A stretch of 64,000 bases of DNA from an uncultured Alteromonadaceae bacterium (GCA_947494925.1 CANLWS010000001.1:62001-126000); one strand, 5' to 3'. Shown: positions 18,056 through 26,013, counted from the first letter of the stretch. Numbers and translations are program-made. The notes: a model not told the origin generated them from the sequence alone.

Positions 18056-18927
18056 TCCATTACCAGCGCAAGTGCACCGAACAGGCCAGAACGTTCGCCC
18101 AGCCCGGGTAAACTGATAATATCTTTCAACGATGTATTTTGCGGGAACGAAACATAACCGTTTAAAGACTGATGAGTATAGTGAATCACTTTGCCCAATA
18201 AGCCAGGTTTATTCATCACACCTCCGCCCAAAACTATCTTTTCAGGGCTGAAATTGACCATCAGATTGTGACACATTTTTGCTAAAACCTGGGCCTGAAC
18301 ATCCCAGGCCTGATGCTCATCTTCCAGGGTCTCAGCCGGTTGCTGCCAGATTTTCCCCATCGCGGTGCCCGACGCCAAGCCTTCAACGCAATTTCCGTGG
18401 AACGGGCAAACGCCGGTTATTCCCTTTGGTGCAGATATCAGCATATGGCCTATCTCAGGATGAACAAGTCCATGTAAGGGTTTACCGTCAATGATGACTC
18501 CGCCGCCTACCCCGGTACCAATGGTCACATACACACTCACATGACTATGTTGTGCCGCCCCCCACTTGTATTCTGCCAGGGCAGCCGCATTGACATCAGT
18601 ATCAATTTCCACCCGACAATTCAGATCATGGGCCAACAGATCAGCAATAGCCGTTTGCGACCAGTCAGGTTTTGGTGTGCTTGTGATGTATCCGAAAGTG
18701 GAAGAATCTGTATGCAAATCAAGTGGCCCAAAACAGGCCAATCCAAGAGAGTTAAAATCAAAACCCGCCTCCCGTTGAGCAAGGAAAAACGTGCGGACAT
18801 TGGCTAGGGTTTCGTTGGGTGTTCTGGTTGGGATCCGCTGTTCAGATAGTATATTGCGATTTTCATCCACAATTGCACAGTTGAATTTTGTACCTCCGGC
18901 TTCTATCACCGCATAGCGCTTTAACAT
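18046..18927 (-). CDS. ROK-family sugar kinase (fructokinase/glucokinase type)
   Basis: A 293-residue ROK protein. The phosphate-binding motif EAGGTKFNCA is at residues 9-18, the catalytic Asp in IDTDVNAAALAEY, and the ROK zinc signature in HPEIGHMLISAPKG...CPFHGNCVEGLASG. The EAGGTKF form and the CPFHG zinc loop are typical of the fructokinase-like (Mak/GmuE/YdhR) branch. It phosphorylates a hexose with ATP in the cytoplasm. Next to an exported amylase it could act on glucose or a related sugar. It has no DNA-binding domain, so it is an enzyme and not a repressor. Confidence 0.92.
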   Translation of the reverse strand: MLKRYAVIEAGGTKFNCAIVDENRNILSEQRIPTRTPNETLANVRTFFLAQREAGFDFNSLGLACFGPLDLHTDSSTFGYITSTPKPDWSQTAIADLLAHDLNCRVEIDTDVNAAALAEYKWGAAQHSHVSVYVTIGTGVGGGVIIDGKPLHGLVHPEIGHMLISAPKGITGVCPFHGNCVEGLASGTAMGKIWQQPAETLEDEHQAWDVQAQVLAKMCHNLMVNFSPEKIVLGGGVMNKPGLLGKVIHYTHQSLNGYVSFPQNTSLKDIISLPGLGERSGLFGALALVMDQE

Positions 18928-18994
18928 AATTCCCCCAGCTCAGAATGTATCTTTCCACTTTGCCTAAAAGATATGGAGAACACAGCCCCAAAAA

Positions 18995-19008
18995 CTTAAT
19001 CGTTTAAG
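18995..19008. promoter_or_regulatory. CG-centred palindrome, possible LacI-type operator
   Basis: CTTAATCGTTTAAG is a near-perfect palindrome centred on CG, 68 bp upstream of the ROK kinase start. LacI/GalR-family regulators bind CG-centred sites of this kind. No LacI gene is in the window, so this is weak inference. Confidence 0.25.
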
Positions 19009-19081
19009 CAATCTACCTGTCAATTCTGAAAATGTAAAGATCACCCCCTTAATCATTACAAGGCAATTCAGCGAAGGCTGT

Positions 19082-19696
19082 TCAGCTTGCGATAATTTGC
19101 ATCGCTTTTTGCACGGCTGAGCGGTTTCCGATTTGTTCCACCCATCGCTGAATATGAGGGAACTCACTTGCATCTAATTCAGCATATTCAGGACGTTTAG
19201 CCCAGGTCCAGGTTGAGATATCAGCAATACTAAATTCTTTGCCGGCAAGATATTCACTTTCGGTTAAATGATTTTCCAACACTGTCAGCAATCTGGTTGT
19301 TTCGTTTTGGTATCGCTGAATAGCAATTGCAATAGGTTCCGGTGCAGAACGTAAAAACCATCCAGCCTGCCCCATAATAGGTCCCAGACCACTCATTTGA
19401 AACATCAGCCACTGCATTACCAGACTGCGTTCTTTGGCATCATTGCCGAGCAATTTTCCTGTTTTCTCTGCCAAATAAATCAGAATCGCACCGGATTCAA
19501 ATACTGCAAAGTTATTTTCTGCATGGTCAACAATGGCAGGGATACGCCCATTGGGGTTAATCTTCAGATAGGCGGGCTTCTTTTGATCCAAGGCTCCCAA
19601 GTTAAGTTTAATCATCTGGTAGGTTAATCCCAATTCTTCCAGCGCGATGACTATTTTTTGGCCATTTGGTGTGTTGGCAGTATGCAGCTCTATCAT
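19082..19696 (-). CDS. Glutathione S-transferase family protein (YfcG/Ure2-like)
   Basis: A 204-residue protein. The thioredoxin-fold N-terminal half contains HTANTPNGQKIVIALEELGL and the cis-Pro element NPNGRIPAI followed by VFESGAILIYLAEKTG (glutathione gamma-Glu contact ES). The helical C-terminal half runs from about 90. The start ITLHTANTPNG-like pattern is that of E. coli YfcG/YghU-type disulfide-bond oxidoreductases. Probably a cytoplasmic glutathione-linked detoxification or reductase enzyme. A single gene with no operon partners. Confidence 0.9.
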   Translation of the reverse strand: MIELHTANTPNGQKIVIALEELGLTYQMIKLNLGALDQKKPAYLKINPNGRIPAIVDHAENNFAVFESGAILIYLAEKTGKLLGNDAKERSLVMQWLMFQMSGLGPIMGQAGWFLRSAPEPIAIAIQRYQNETTRLLTVLENHLTESEYLAGKEFSIADISTWTWAKRPEYAELDASEFPHIQRWVEQIGNRSAVQKAMQIIAS

Positions 19697-19795
19697 TGTT
19701 GTTCCATTATTGCGTTAGTTGTAAGAGAGTTTAGAAGAGATTTCTGTCGCTTGTTGTGCTAAACCTGAGCTATTGCCATAAACATCCAAATACCT

Positions 19796-20200
19796 ATGCA
19801 ATTTAAAAATAATCCTGATAGTAAAACATTGAAAGAAATTGAAAAAGTGCTGCGATTTATTCGAGAACATAGTCAGGGATTAGTTGAAAAACCCGGTGAT
19901 TCGAAGTGGACAGAGGGAAATTGCTTATTTAGCTATCAGGAAGATGAACCTGGCTTTTATACTTTTATGGTAGGCGCTCTGAAAAGCGGCAATATCACCT
20001 GGCACATGATGCCCATGTACGGCGTCTCTGAAATGAACGAGAAATGGGCTGAGGTGCTGTCTCCACACACATCTGGCAAAAGCTGCATTCAATTCAGTCG
20101 ATTTGACGATTTACCTCGGGAAGCCTTGTTCGATATCGTCAGAAATGGCACACCTATGTTCCAGCAAGTGATGTTGGCGCATCGAGCAAGGAAAAAATAA
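19796..20200 (+). CDS. DUF1801 domain protein
   Basis: A 134-residue cytoplasmic protein. The C-terminal block ITWHMMPMYG...GKSCIQFSRFDDLPREALFDIV fits the DUF1801 (YdhG/CyaY-like fold) pattern in which a Lys-rich GK.C/I.F strand precedes a final helix. The role of these proteins is not well defined; some are called iron-chaperone-like on fold grounds only. It diverges from the GST gene. Confidence 0.65.
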   Translation: MQFKNNPDSKTLKEIEKVLRFIREHSQGLVEKPGDSKWTEGNCLFSYQEDEPGFYTFMVGALKSGNITWHMMPMYGVSEMNEKWAEVLSPHTSGKSCIQFSRFDDLPREALFDIVRNGTPMFQQVMLAHRARKK

Positions 20201-20231
20201 ACCGGTCTAGTTTACAACCTAGCGCAGCCTG

Positions 20232-20975
20232 TTATTCTTTTGAATAGAATGGATAATCAGTCAGCCAGGTCTCCTTAGAGTTCCGAATGCGAGAAACATT
20301 TCGATTAATCAAGTGCCTGATAACGTATCTGTACAGCCACCGCTTAATCCCCTTCAGGTTTGTACCATAGAGCGAATAAAACACGTCTGGTGTGGCGAAT
20401 ATTCCAAAGTCATCATGTATCCCTTCTTTTTGAATATAAGTGCTTTTCCCTTTCCACTCAGTCTGTGGTTTTAACAAACATTTTGTTGCTACTCCATAAC
20501 CACAAAATTCATTTTTTTGCCGGCCAAACGCATCTTGTATCTGCTGCAAATAGGGTTCATCTAATATAAACCCCTCTAAGTCTATCCAACTATCCTCGAA
20601 GTAAACTTCAACCCATGTGTGGATAATATACTTAGGTGCAAGCCAGAATATATAGGTGGGAATTGCGCCTTTTTGAAGAGCCTGGTTGATAGTAAAGCCA
20701 TGCAGACGGCAAGGGATCCCCAAGGCTCTTAAAAGAGCCATTAGCAAAGTTGCTTTAGTATTACACTGACCATACCCATCTTGCAGAACTTCACTGGCTT
20801 TCAGATCATCACTGCTGTTGTAGCCAAAAAGCACCTCATTTTTAACATAATCATAAGCCGCACCGATTTTGTTAAATTCATCCAGTTCTTGCCAGCTGCG
20901 CTCCGCAATTAGTGTTGCGATGTCAGGATGCGTGAAATCCAGAAGTTTACTTTTACGAGTCAATTCTGCAGTCAT
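20232..20975 (-). CDS. Transglutaminase-like cysteine peptidase-fold protein
   Basis: A 247-residue protein. The transglutaminase-core catalytic triad is visible: Cys in DGYGQCNTKATLLMALLRALGIP (about residue 70), His in YIIHTWVEVYF, and Asp in SWIDLEG. No signal peptide is seen, so it is probably cytoplasmic. The start ATG at 20975 has GAAG eight bases upstream. A MerR-type promoter lies 38-68 bp upstream on the same strand, implying induction by some stress or metal. Substrate unknown. Confidence 0.82.
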   Translation of the reverse strand: MTAELTRKSKLLDFTHPDIATLIAERSWQELDEFNKIGAAYDYVKNEVLFGYNSSDDLKASEVLQDGYGQCNTKATLLMALLRALGIPCRLHGFTINQALQKGAIPTYIFWLAPKYIIHTWVEVYFEDSWIDLEGFILDEPYLQQIQDAFGRQKNEFCGYGVATKCLLKPQTEWKGKSTYIQKEGIHDDFGIFATPDVFYSLYGTNLKGIKRWLYRYVIRHLINRNVSRIRNSKETWLTDYPFYSKE

Positions 20976-21012
20976 ATCAGTATCTTCAAAATGTATTAGT
21001 GTAGATTTTCAA

Positions 21013-21043
21013 ACTATAAACCCTGGAGTTACTTCAAGGTCAA
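21013..21043 (-). promoter_or_regulatory. MerR-type promoter with 19-bp spacer
   Basis: Read on the minus strand: -35 TTGACC (21043-21038), a 19-bp spacer with the dyad CCTTGAAGT-A-ACTCCAGGG-like arms, and -10 TATAGT (21018-21013). The overlong spacer filled by a dyad of the CTTGGAGT/ACTCCAAG type is the hallmark of promoters activated by MerR-family proteins. Transcription would start near 21005 and read the transglutaminase-like gene at 20975. Confidence 0.6.
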
Positions 21044-21209
21044 GGAGGGAATTCTTAAATGGAATATAGGCGAATTCGCGAAAATAAAAATGGCTGTTCG
21101 TTCGTTTCTGTATAGATTTTTCACTCAAAAAGATCCTGTTGAAATAGATCCTCTCATCTTTGATGAACAATTTTTATTCAATGTAAACTTGATCTTTACA
21201 TGATCCACT

Positions 21210-21233
21210 TGTACCATCACTATACATGGTACA
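21210..21233. promoter_or_regulatory. Perfect palindromic operator before the GntR (YtrA-type) gene
   Basis: TGTACCAT - 8 bp - ATGGTACA forms perfect 8-bp arms, 14 bp upstream of the GntR start codon. The spacer carries TATACA, a possible -10 element. GntR/YtrA regulators typically bind such dyads over their own promoter. Confidence 0.6.
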
Positions 21234-21247
21234 TATGGAACACTAAA

Positions 21248-21628
21248 ATGGAAATCGTAATTGATATTGATGATCCCATTCCACTGTTCGCACAATTGAT
21301 CGAGCAGATCAAACATGCGGTGGCTAAAGAGCATCTCAAGCCAGGTGATGCCCTTCCTTCTATCAGGCAACTGGCCAACGATCTGGCGCTGAATAGTAAA
21401 ACCGTGGCCAAGGCTTATCGTTTGCTAGAGCGGGACTCCATAATCCAGACAAAAGGATACAGAGGAACCTTTATCCACCCTGAAGCCAAAAAAAATAGCG
21501 CAGTGGATATGGCCGCCTGGGTAGAAGAAAAAATAACGCACACCATAGCTGTCTGCAGAGACGCTGGTGTGACAGATTCTGAAATACGCATTGCCTTTGC
21601 CAATGTCATGAACAAACGCAACGTTTAG
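21248..21628 (+). CDS. GntR-family regulator, YtrA subfamily
   Basis: A 126-residue protein. Its winged helix (residues about 10-75: PLFAQLIEQIKHAVAKEHLKPGDALPSIRQLANDLALNSKTVAKAYRLLERDSII) and short helical C-terminus, without a large effector domain, define the YtrA subgroup. The ATG at 21248 has GGAA seven bases upstream; the frame extends further 5' but the extra residues cross the operator. Homologues usually control membrane-transport operons and themselves. Here the next gene is a membrane protein 10 bp downstream, so they form an operon. Confidence 0.9.
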   Translation: MEIVIDIDDPIPLFAQLIEQIKHAVAKEHLKPGDALPSIRQLANDLALNSKTVAKAYRLLERDSIIQTKGYRGTFIHPEAKKNSAVDMAAWVEEKITHTIAVCRDAGVTDSEIRIAFANVMNKRNV

Positions 21629-21638
21629 GGAGATGAAC

Positions 21639-22502
21639 ATGTTAGACAACACATTGTTTTACGTAATATTTATTAGTCAGATTATCTTGCTGTCCTACTA
21701 CATTCCGGCGCGTTTTATTACTCGACTCAATAAAGTTATTACACTGTTTCCTGCTGAGGAATACCCTAAATTATACCCTAAGGGAATCAATTATTTTCAG
21801 AGGCAAAAACGATGGTTCAGCATAATGAATTGGGCAATATTGATGCTTGGATTTGTGGTCATGTACTTCATCCACCTGTGGGCTAAATCCGACAATGGTG
21901 AGGTCAATCCAATGTTTCCCTGGGCATATTTCATGCTGCAATTGCTGCCAGTCTTATTGTTGGAACAATCTGGCTTTAAGCAATTTCGTGAAATGCGGGA
22001 AGAAGATTCACGGACTCGCCGCCACGCCGAAATGGTACCTCGAAAACTGTTTGATTTTGTATCCCCTGGACTATTCTGGAGCGCGATAATGGCGTATTTA
22101 TTGTTCGTTTTATTTATTTTCGCAGTGCACGACTTCAACGTTGATATTGACGGAAAACCTGTTCTGATGAGCTTGATTGTGTTGGCCGGAAACATCTTCT
22201 TCGCCGGTATTATCGTTTTTCTACTTTATGGAAAAAAACTGGACCCCTATCAGGACAATAAAGACCGGACTCTAAAAATTAAATACAGTATCACACCGCT
22301 TATGTATGTGAGTATTGCGGTAAGTGTTTATGCCGGGGTACAGGTTGCGATAAACCAGTTCAATTTGGATTTTCTGGAGCCTATTATGATGAGTATTTAT
22401 TGCCAGTTAATTACTCTTGTGACCATGACTATTCAGCTGAATAACATCCGGATTGAAGACTTAAACTTTGAGGTTTATAAAAAGGATACCGCAGGCAATT
22501 AA
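21639..22502 (+). CDS. Polytopic membrane protein of unknown function
   Basis: A 287-residue protein with six predicted hydrophobic segments (LFYVIFISQIILLSYYIPA, WAILMLGFVVMYFIHLWA, WAYFMLQLLPVLLL, LFWSAIMAYLLFVLFIFAV, LIVLAGNIFFAGIIVFLLY, YVSIAVSVYAGVQV). The start at 21639 is chosen because GGGAG (21628-21632) is six bases away; the ATG at 21633 abuts it. YtrA-type operons normally contain an ABC ATPase gene, but none is present here. Family not recognised. Confidence 0.72.
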   Translation: MLDNTLFYVIFISQIILLSYYIPARFITRLNKVITLFPAEEYPKLYPKGINYFQRQKRWFSIMNWAILMLGFVVMYFIHLWAKSDNGEVNPMFPWAYFMLQLLPVLLLEQSGFKQFREMREEDSRTRRHAEMVPRKLFDFVSPGLFWSAIMAYLLFVLFIFAVHDFNVDIDGKPVLMSLIVLAGNIFFAGIIVFLLYGKKLDPYQDNKDRTLKIKYSITPLMYVSIAVSVYAGVQVAINQFNLDFLEPIMMSIYCQLITLVTMTIQLNNIRIEDLNFEVYKKDTAGN

Positions 22503-22528
22503 CTTGTGACTTTATAAGGAATAGGAAG

Positions 22529-22666
22529 ATGCGCCTTGATAAAGCAAAAGTTGTAAGTCCTTTCGTTGATGCTGCTGTTCGACGTCGCCAATGCAAGCCA
22601 ACAGATCTCGATGCAGCAGCGCATAAAAAACCTGTCAGAATTTTAGCAAGATCTAAATTAGGGTAA
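22529..22666 (+). CDS. Possible 45-residue basic small protein
   Basis: ATG at 22529 is preceded by AGGAATAGGAAG, one of the better ribosome-binding sequences in the area. It opens 45 codons (MRLDKAKVVSPFVDAAVRRRQ...) ending in TAA at 22664. The product is strongly basic and has one Cys. It follows the membrane-protein gene by 26 bp, and a hairpin overlaps its stop codon. No homologue is recognised, so it may be a real small gene of the YtrA operon or a chance frame. Confidence 0.4.
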   Translation: MRLDKAKVVSPFVDAAVRRRQCKPTDLDAAAHKKPVRILARSKLG

Positions 22667-22686
22667 CGGCAGAGCAATCTGCCGTT
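22665..22686 (+). terminator. Hairpin with GCAA tetraloop, possible terminator
   Basis: AACGGCAGA-GCAA-TCTGCCGTT is a perfect 9-bp stem closed by a GNRA-type tetraloop, beginning at the stop codon of the small ORF. Only TTT follows, so it is a weak intrinsic terminator or an mRNA-stabilising structure at the end of the GntR operon. Confidence 0.45.
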
Positions 22687-22789
22687 TCGCTGGATGGCAT
22701 ATTGTTGTCAACACAAAGTCTAAAACGGTGACGATTAAATATCCTGACGTGGCACTTGAATTCGAGACCAGCAACCTCATTAAACAGAG

Positions 22790-23212
22790 ATGCGACACTT
22801 CCTTACAAGCTTACTTTTTTGCCTGTCTCTGAGCACAATTGTTCAGAGTGGCGCCTTGGATGCTCGTCATTTCGAATCACCCCTTGCCACCACAATTTCA
22901 GAATTTGCATCAACGGAGTCAGCGCCTGATAACCAGCAAGCGCCAGAGTCAGAAGCCGCAGTCTCATTGCCACTTCACCCCAGAAGTCAAGCCGGGCAGT
23001 TTCTACATAGCCTGCAACTCAATCCGGAATACGTCGTTATTTGTGAGTTTCTACCGGAACAAAATTCTGCCAGACATTACAAAAACCTGATTAACCCAGA
23101 CGATATCCTTCCCTGGTTTGTTACTCAGAATGTCAGTAAAAATCCCAGCCGATTATCGGGGTGGAAAGAGTCCAGTCAGTTATATATCCAGCTGAATAAC
23201 GACCTCAGCTAG
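22790..23212 (+). CDS. vemP: VemP-like secretion-monitoring translation-arrest peptide
   Basis: A 140-residue secretory protein. Residues 1 to about 21 are a Sec signal peptide (MRHFLTSLLFCLSLSTIVQS). The middle is low-complexity and polar (residues 38-70). The C-terminus from residue 121 reads RLSGWKESSQLYIQLN, followed by four more residues. As I recall it, the arrest motif of Vibrio alginolyticus VemP is HRIxGWKETNAMYVALNxS. Identities are R121, G124, W125, K126, E127, Y132, L135 and N136, with conservative I/L, T/S, M/L and V/I changes. VemP stalls the ribosome unless it is pulled by active export, and the stall opens the mRNA for secD2 translation. Here too the gene lies directly upstream of secD-secF (103 nt). 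The motif ends at the extreme C-terminus, so the stall would be at or next to the stop codon. The ribosome-binding site is weak. Confidence 0.78.
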   Translation: MRHFLTSLLFCLSLSTIVQSGALDARHFESPLATTISEFASTESAPDNQQAPESEAAVSLPLHPRSQAGQFLHSLQLNPEYVVICEFLPEQNSARHYKNLINPDDILPWFVTQNVSKNPSRLSGWKESSQLYIQLNNDLS

Positions 23213-23312
23213 TCCTGTCGCCCCTTTCGGGCAACCAACAATAAACACTTGTTTAAACAGCCACCGTCCAGCGGCGGCAAGTTGATGGTGTCCTTTTTGA
23301 CGCCATAGGATT
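23211..23312 (+). promoter_or_regulatory. Candidate mRNA switch masking the secD Shine-Dalgarno sequence
   Basis: AGUCCUGU (23211-23218), starting within the VemP-like stop codon, can pair with AUAGGAUU (23305-23312), which contains the secD Shine-Dalgarno AGGA (23307-23310): eight contiguous pairs, two of them G-U. A second local hairpin, 23285-23292 with 23299-23306, sits immediately 5' of the AGGA. A ribosome stalled at the end of the upstream gene would cover 23211-23218 and release the site. No folding was computed. Confidence 0.5.
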
Positions 23313-23315
23313 TAT

Positions 23316-24965
23316 ATGAAAAATACTATTAGAAAATGGCAGGTCGCTGTCATTTTAATTACCGTGATTGTGCTGGGGCTCAGCGCCCTGCCAACGTTTA
23401 CCCAATTTTCATCTAGCTTCACAAAACAAATTGGGAGAGAGACTAGTTCCACTCATCCTCATGAAAGTAATGGCAGTCAGAATTGGTTCCAATCAATGGG
23501 CTTTGAACCCATAAAACTTGGTTTGGATCTGAATGGGGGCGTGTTGTTTGTATTGCACGTAGACACGCAAAAGGCCAGAACAGAGTACATGCAAAGCCTG
23601 TATCAGGAGAGCAAACAGATACTGCGTGAAAACAGAATACGTGGCGTCAAAGCAACATTAACGCAAGAGCAAACTGTGCAATTGATCCTTAACGGCACTA
23701 CCAAGACCACGAGTACCCAGCTCATGAACCTGATGCAGAGCAGGATGTCAGACATTCAAATCAGCCGAGCTGAGGAAAACGTTATTTTGCTTCGACAGAA
23801 TGATTTGGAACAAAAGCGTTTTGAGCAAGATCTGATGCAACAGTCAATTTCCACCATGCGCACCCGCATAGAATCTCTTGGCATTACCGAAGCAATAACC
23901 CAACGCCAAGGTAAAAATCACATACGCATCGAGCTACCCGGCGTGAAAGATCCCGAACACGCGAAGCGTATCATTGGCACAACAGCGACCCTGGATGTTT
24001 ACCCTGTTGCCGACCCAAACCAACCATTTGCTCAGCGGACATTTCGTTACGAAAATGGTGACAGCGTTCGAGTATCGAATAAACCTGTATTCTCTGGCTC
24101 GAATATTAAAGCAGCCAACTCCGGCAGAGATGAGATGGGTATGCCATTGGTTAATCTGGTTTTGGATCAAGAGGGTGGTAACAAAATGTCTGCCTTTTCC
24201 AAAGCAAATATCGGTGAACCCATGGTGACAGTTTTCTCTGAATACCAGAAAAACCATCAAAATGAGACAACCAAAAATAGCCGGGTAATTAATGTTGCCA
24301 CCATTCAAAGTCAGCTCGGCAATCGCTTTAGTATCACTAATATGCAAAGCCCTCAGGCCGCACAGGAACTGGCAATGCTGCTTAGTGCCGGTTCCCTAAA
24401 AGCGCCTGTGACTATTGTGGAAAGTCGCACTATCACAGCCACATTAGGTGAGAAAAACGTGTCCAACGGATTTGCCGCCCTGGCCTTAGGTATCGGGATT
24501 ACACTGGTATTTATGGCTCTTTGGTATAAGAAGCTGGGGTTAATAGCCAATCTGTGTTTGCTGATCAATCTGGTTTGCCTTATCGGGTTGATGGCATGGT
24601 TACCAGGATTGGTGCTTACCCTGCCAGGAATTGCTGGGTTTGTGTTAACTGTCGGCATGGCAGTGGACACCAATGTGTTAATTTTCGAGCGCATCAAAGA
24701 AGAACTTGGTCGTGGCCTTAGCAATAACGCGGCGATTAACAGCGGCTATAAGCGGGCTTTTGCCACTATCCTGGATGCAAATATCACTACCATGATCAGT
24801 GCTTTGATTTTATTGGCTATTGGCAATGGACCAGTTAAAGGATTCGCTATGACACTGACTCTGGGGCTGATAACCAGCTTGTTTTCCGGTGTGTTTGTAG
24901 CACGAATTCTGACCCAATATTTCTCACCGAAACTAGATGTCGGTAAGAAGGAGACTGCATTATGA
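23316..24965 (+). CDS. secD: Protein translocase subunit SecD (secDF paralogue)
   Basis: A 549-residue RND-type Sec accessory protein that uses the ion gradient to pull substrates on the periplasmic side. It has an N-terminal TM helix (residues 9-27), the P1-domain motif LGLDLNGGVLFVLHVD, a large periplasmic region, and C-terminal TM helices with the ion-path signature VGMAVDTNVLIFERIKEELG. It is shorter than the 615-residue E. coli SecD. No yajC, tgt or queA is adjacent, unlike the housekeeping operon. It is therefore probably the second, regulated copy (SecDF2 type), consistent with the VemP-like gene in front. It overlaps secF by 4 bp. Confidence 0.93.
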   Translation: MKNTIRKWQVAVILITVIVLGLSALPTFTQFSSSFTKQIGRETSSTHPHESNGSQNWFQSMGFEPIKLGLDLNGGVLFVLHVDTQKARTEYMQSLYQESKQILRENRIRGVKATLTQEQTVQLILNGTTKTTSTQLMNLMQSRMSDIQISRAEENVILLRQNDLEQKRFEQDLMQQSISTMRTRIESLGITEAITQRQGKNHIRIELPGVKDPEHAKRIIGTTATLDVYPVADPNQPFAQRTFRYENGDSVRVSNKPVFSGSNIKAANSGRDEMGMPLVNLVLDQEGGNKMSAFSKANIGEPMVTVFSEYQKNHQNETTKNSRVINVATIQSQLGNRFSITNMQSPQAAQELAMLLSAGSLKAPVTIVESRTITATLGEKNVSNGFAALALGIGITLVFMALWYKKLGLIANLCLLINLVCLIGLMAWLPGLVLTLPGIAGFVLTVGMAVDTNVLIFERIKEELGRGLSNNAAINSGYKRAFATILDANITTMISALILLAIGNGPVKGFAMTLTLGLITSLFSGVFVARILTQYFSPKLDVGKKETAL

Positions 24966-25882
24966 GTTGGCTTAATTGGATTGATACAAAGAGCTCTGTT
25001 TTAACCAAAGCACGTCAGTTTGGTTTTTACTTTTCCATCTTGCTGGTGTGCTTTTCGCTTACCGGTATTTCCCTCAAAGGACTAAATGTCGGGCTGGATT
25101 TTACCGGCGGATACTTGACCGAATTCACGCTGAATCAATCTTTTGAGCAGCATGAAATTCAACGCCTGGCTGAAAAACTAATATCACCAGATGTGCGGGT
25201 AAACAGTGCAGAAAATGGATCCAGGTGGACAATTCGTCAGCCAGACACCAATGGGGTTGATGCTGACAGAGGCTGGTTGGAAGGATTCGCCAGCGAGTTG
25301 AACACTCAGATAACTCTGCTTGATTCAGCTTACATTGGCAGCCAGGTAGGAACCGAGCTAAGGGATCAGGGAGGTATGGCGCTTCTGGTTGCCGCTATAG
25401 CGATCATGCTTTATCTGTGGATACGTTTTGAGTGGCGACTGGCAAGTGGGGCCTTACTTGCGCTAATCCACGATGTTTTGATCGTGTTGGGCATTTTTGC
25501 CTGGTTACAAATATCTTTTGACTTGACCGCCTTGGCGGCCATTCTTGCGATCATCGGGTATTCACTGAATGATTCAATTGTGGTGGGCGATCGCATTCGC
25601 GAACTACTTCGTATTCACCCGAATATAGCCGTTACCGACAACATCAACCTGGCAATTAAGTCTACATTCTCGCGAACACTCATTACCTCTGGTACCACGC
25701 TGGCGACGATCAGTTCTATCTGGATGCTGGCTGGTCAACCTTTACAGAGTTTTTCCGTGGCTCTGTTTTTTGGTGTCCTGGTCGGCTCGTTATCGTCTAT
25801 TACGTTGAGTGCAACCTTGCCACAAATGTTCGGCTTAAATGCTCAGCACTACCTGCAGGAGAAACCTGAAAGCAATCTATAA
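24962..25882 (+). CDS. secF: Protein translocase subunit SecF (secDF paralogue)
   Basis: A 306-residue partner of SecD with TM1 near residues 18-38, the motif GLNVGLDFTGGYLTEF, and the C-terminal TM bundle containing AAILAIIGYSLNDSIVVGDRIRELL, the conserved SecF ion-conducting region. Translation is coupled to secD through an ATGA overlap. A short AGAGA/TCTCT hairpin at 25994-26008 is the only terminator-like structure after it. Confidence 0.94.
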   Translation: MSWLNWIDTKSSVLTKARQFGFYFSILLVCFSLTGISLKGLNVGLDFTGGYLTEFTLNQSFEQHEIQRLAEKLISPDVRVNSAENGSRWTIRQPDTNGVDADRGWLEGFASELNTQITLLDSAYIGSQVGTELRDQGGMALLVAAIAIMLYLWIRFEWRLASGALLALIHDVLIVLGIFAWLQISFDLTALAAILAIIGYSLNDSIVVGDRIRELLRIHPNIAVTDNINLAIKSTFSRTLITSGTTLATISSIWMLAGQPLQSFSVALFFGVLVGSLSSITLSATLPQMFGLNAQHYLQEKPESNL

Positions 25883-26013
25883 TTGCAGTAATGCCTATCC
25901 ACCTAAATTATTGCTCAATCAACGAGAAGTAAAAGAGGCTTAATCACAACGTGTTCCTGAGGGTCAAATGGTCACAAATAAAAAGGACACAACAGAGATT
26001 AAGTCTCTTTAAA

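Noticed and set aside
21059-21115. 18-codon frame (MEYRRIRENKN...) behind AAGGAGGG at 21042-21049
   Set aside because: The ribosome-binding sequence is strong, but the frame is very short, lies opposite the MerR-type promoter, and has no recognisable leader-peptide features or terminator/antiterminator downstream.
20232-22502. Possibility that the 20-22.7 kb region is a mobile element
   Set aside because: No integrase, transposase, terminal repeats or target duplications are visible, and base composition looks like the surroundings.
23219-23278. Short stems GCCC/GGGC (23220s) and GCC-CCG/CGG-GGC (23260-23278) between the arrest gene and secD
   Set aside because: Not called as terminators: no T run follows, and transcription must continue into secD. 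They may be part of the folded leader already reported.
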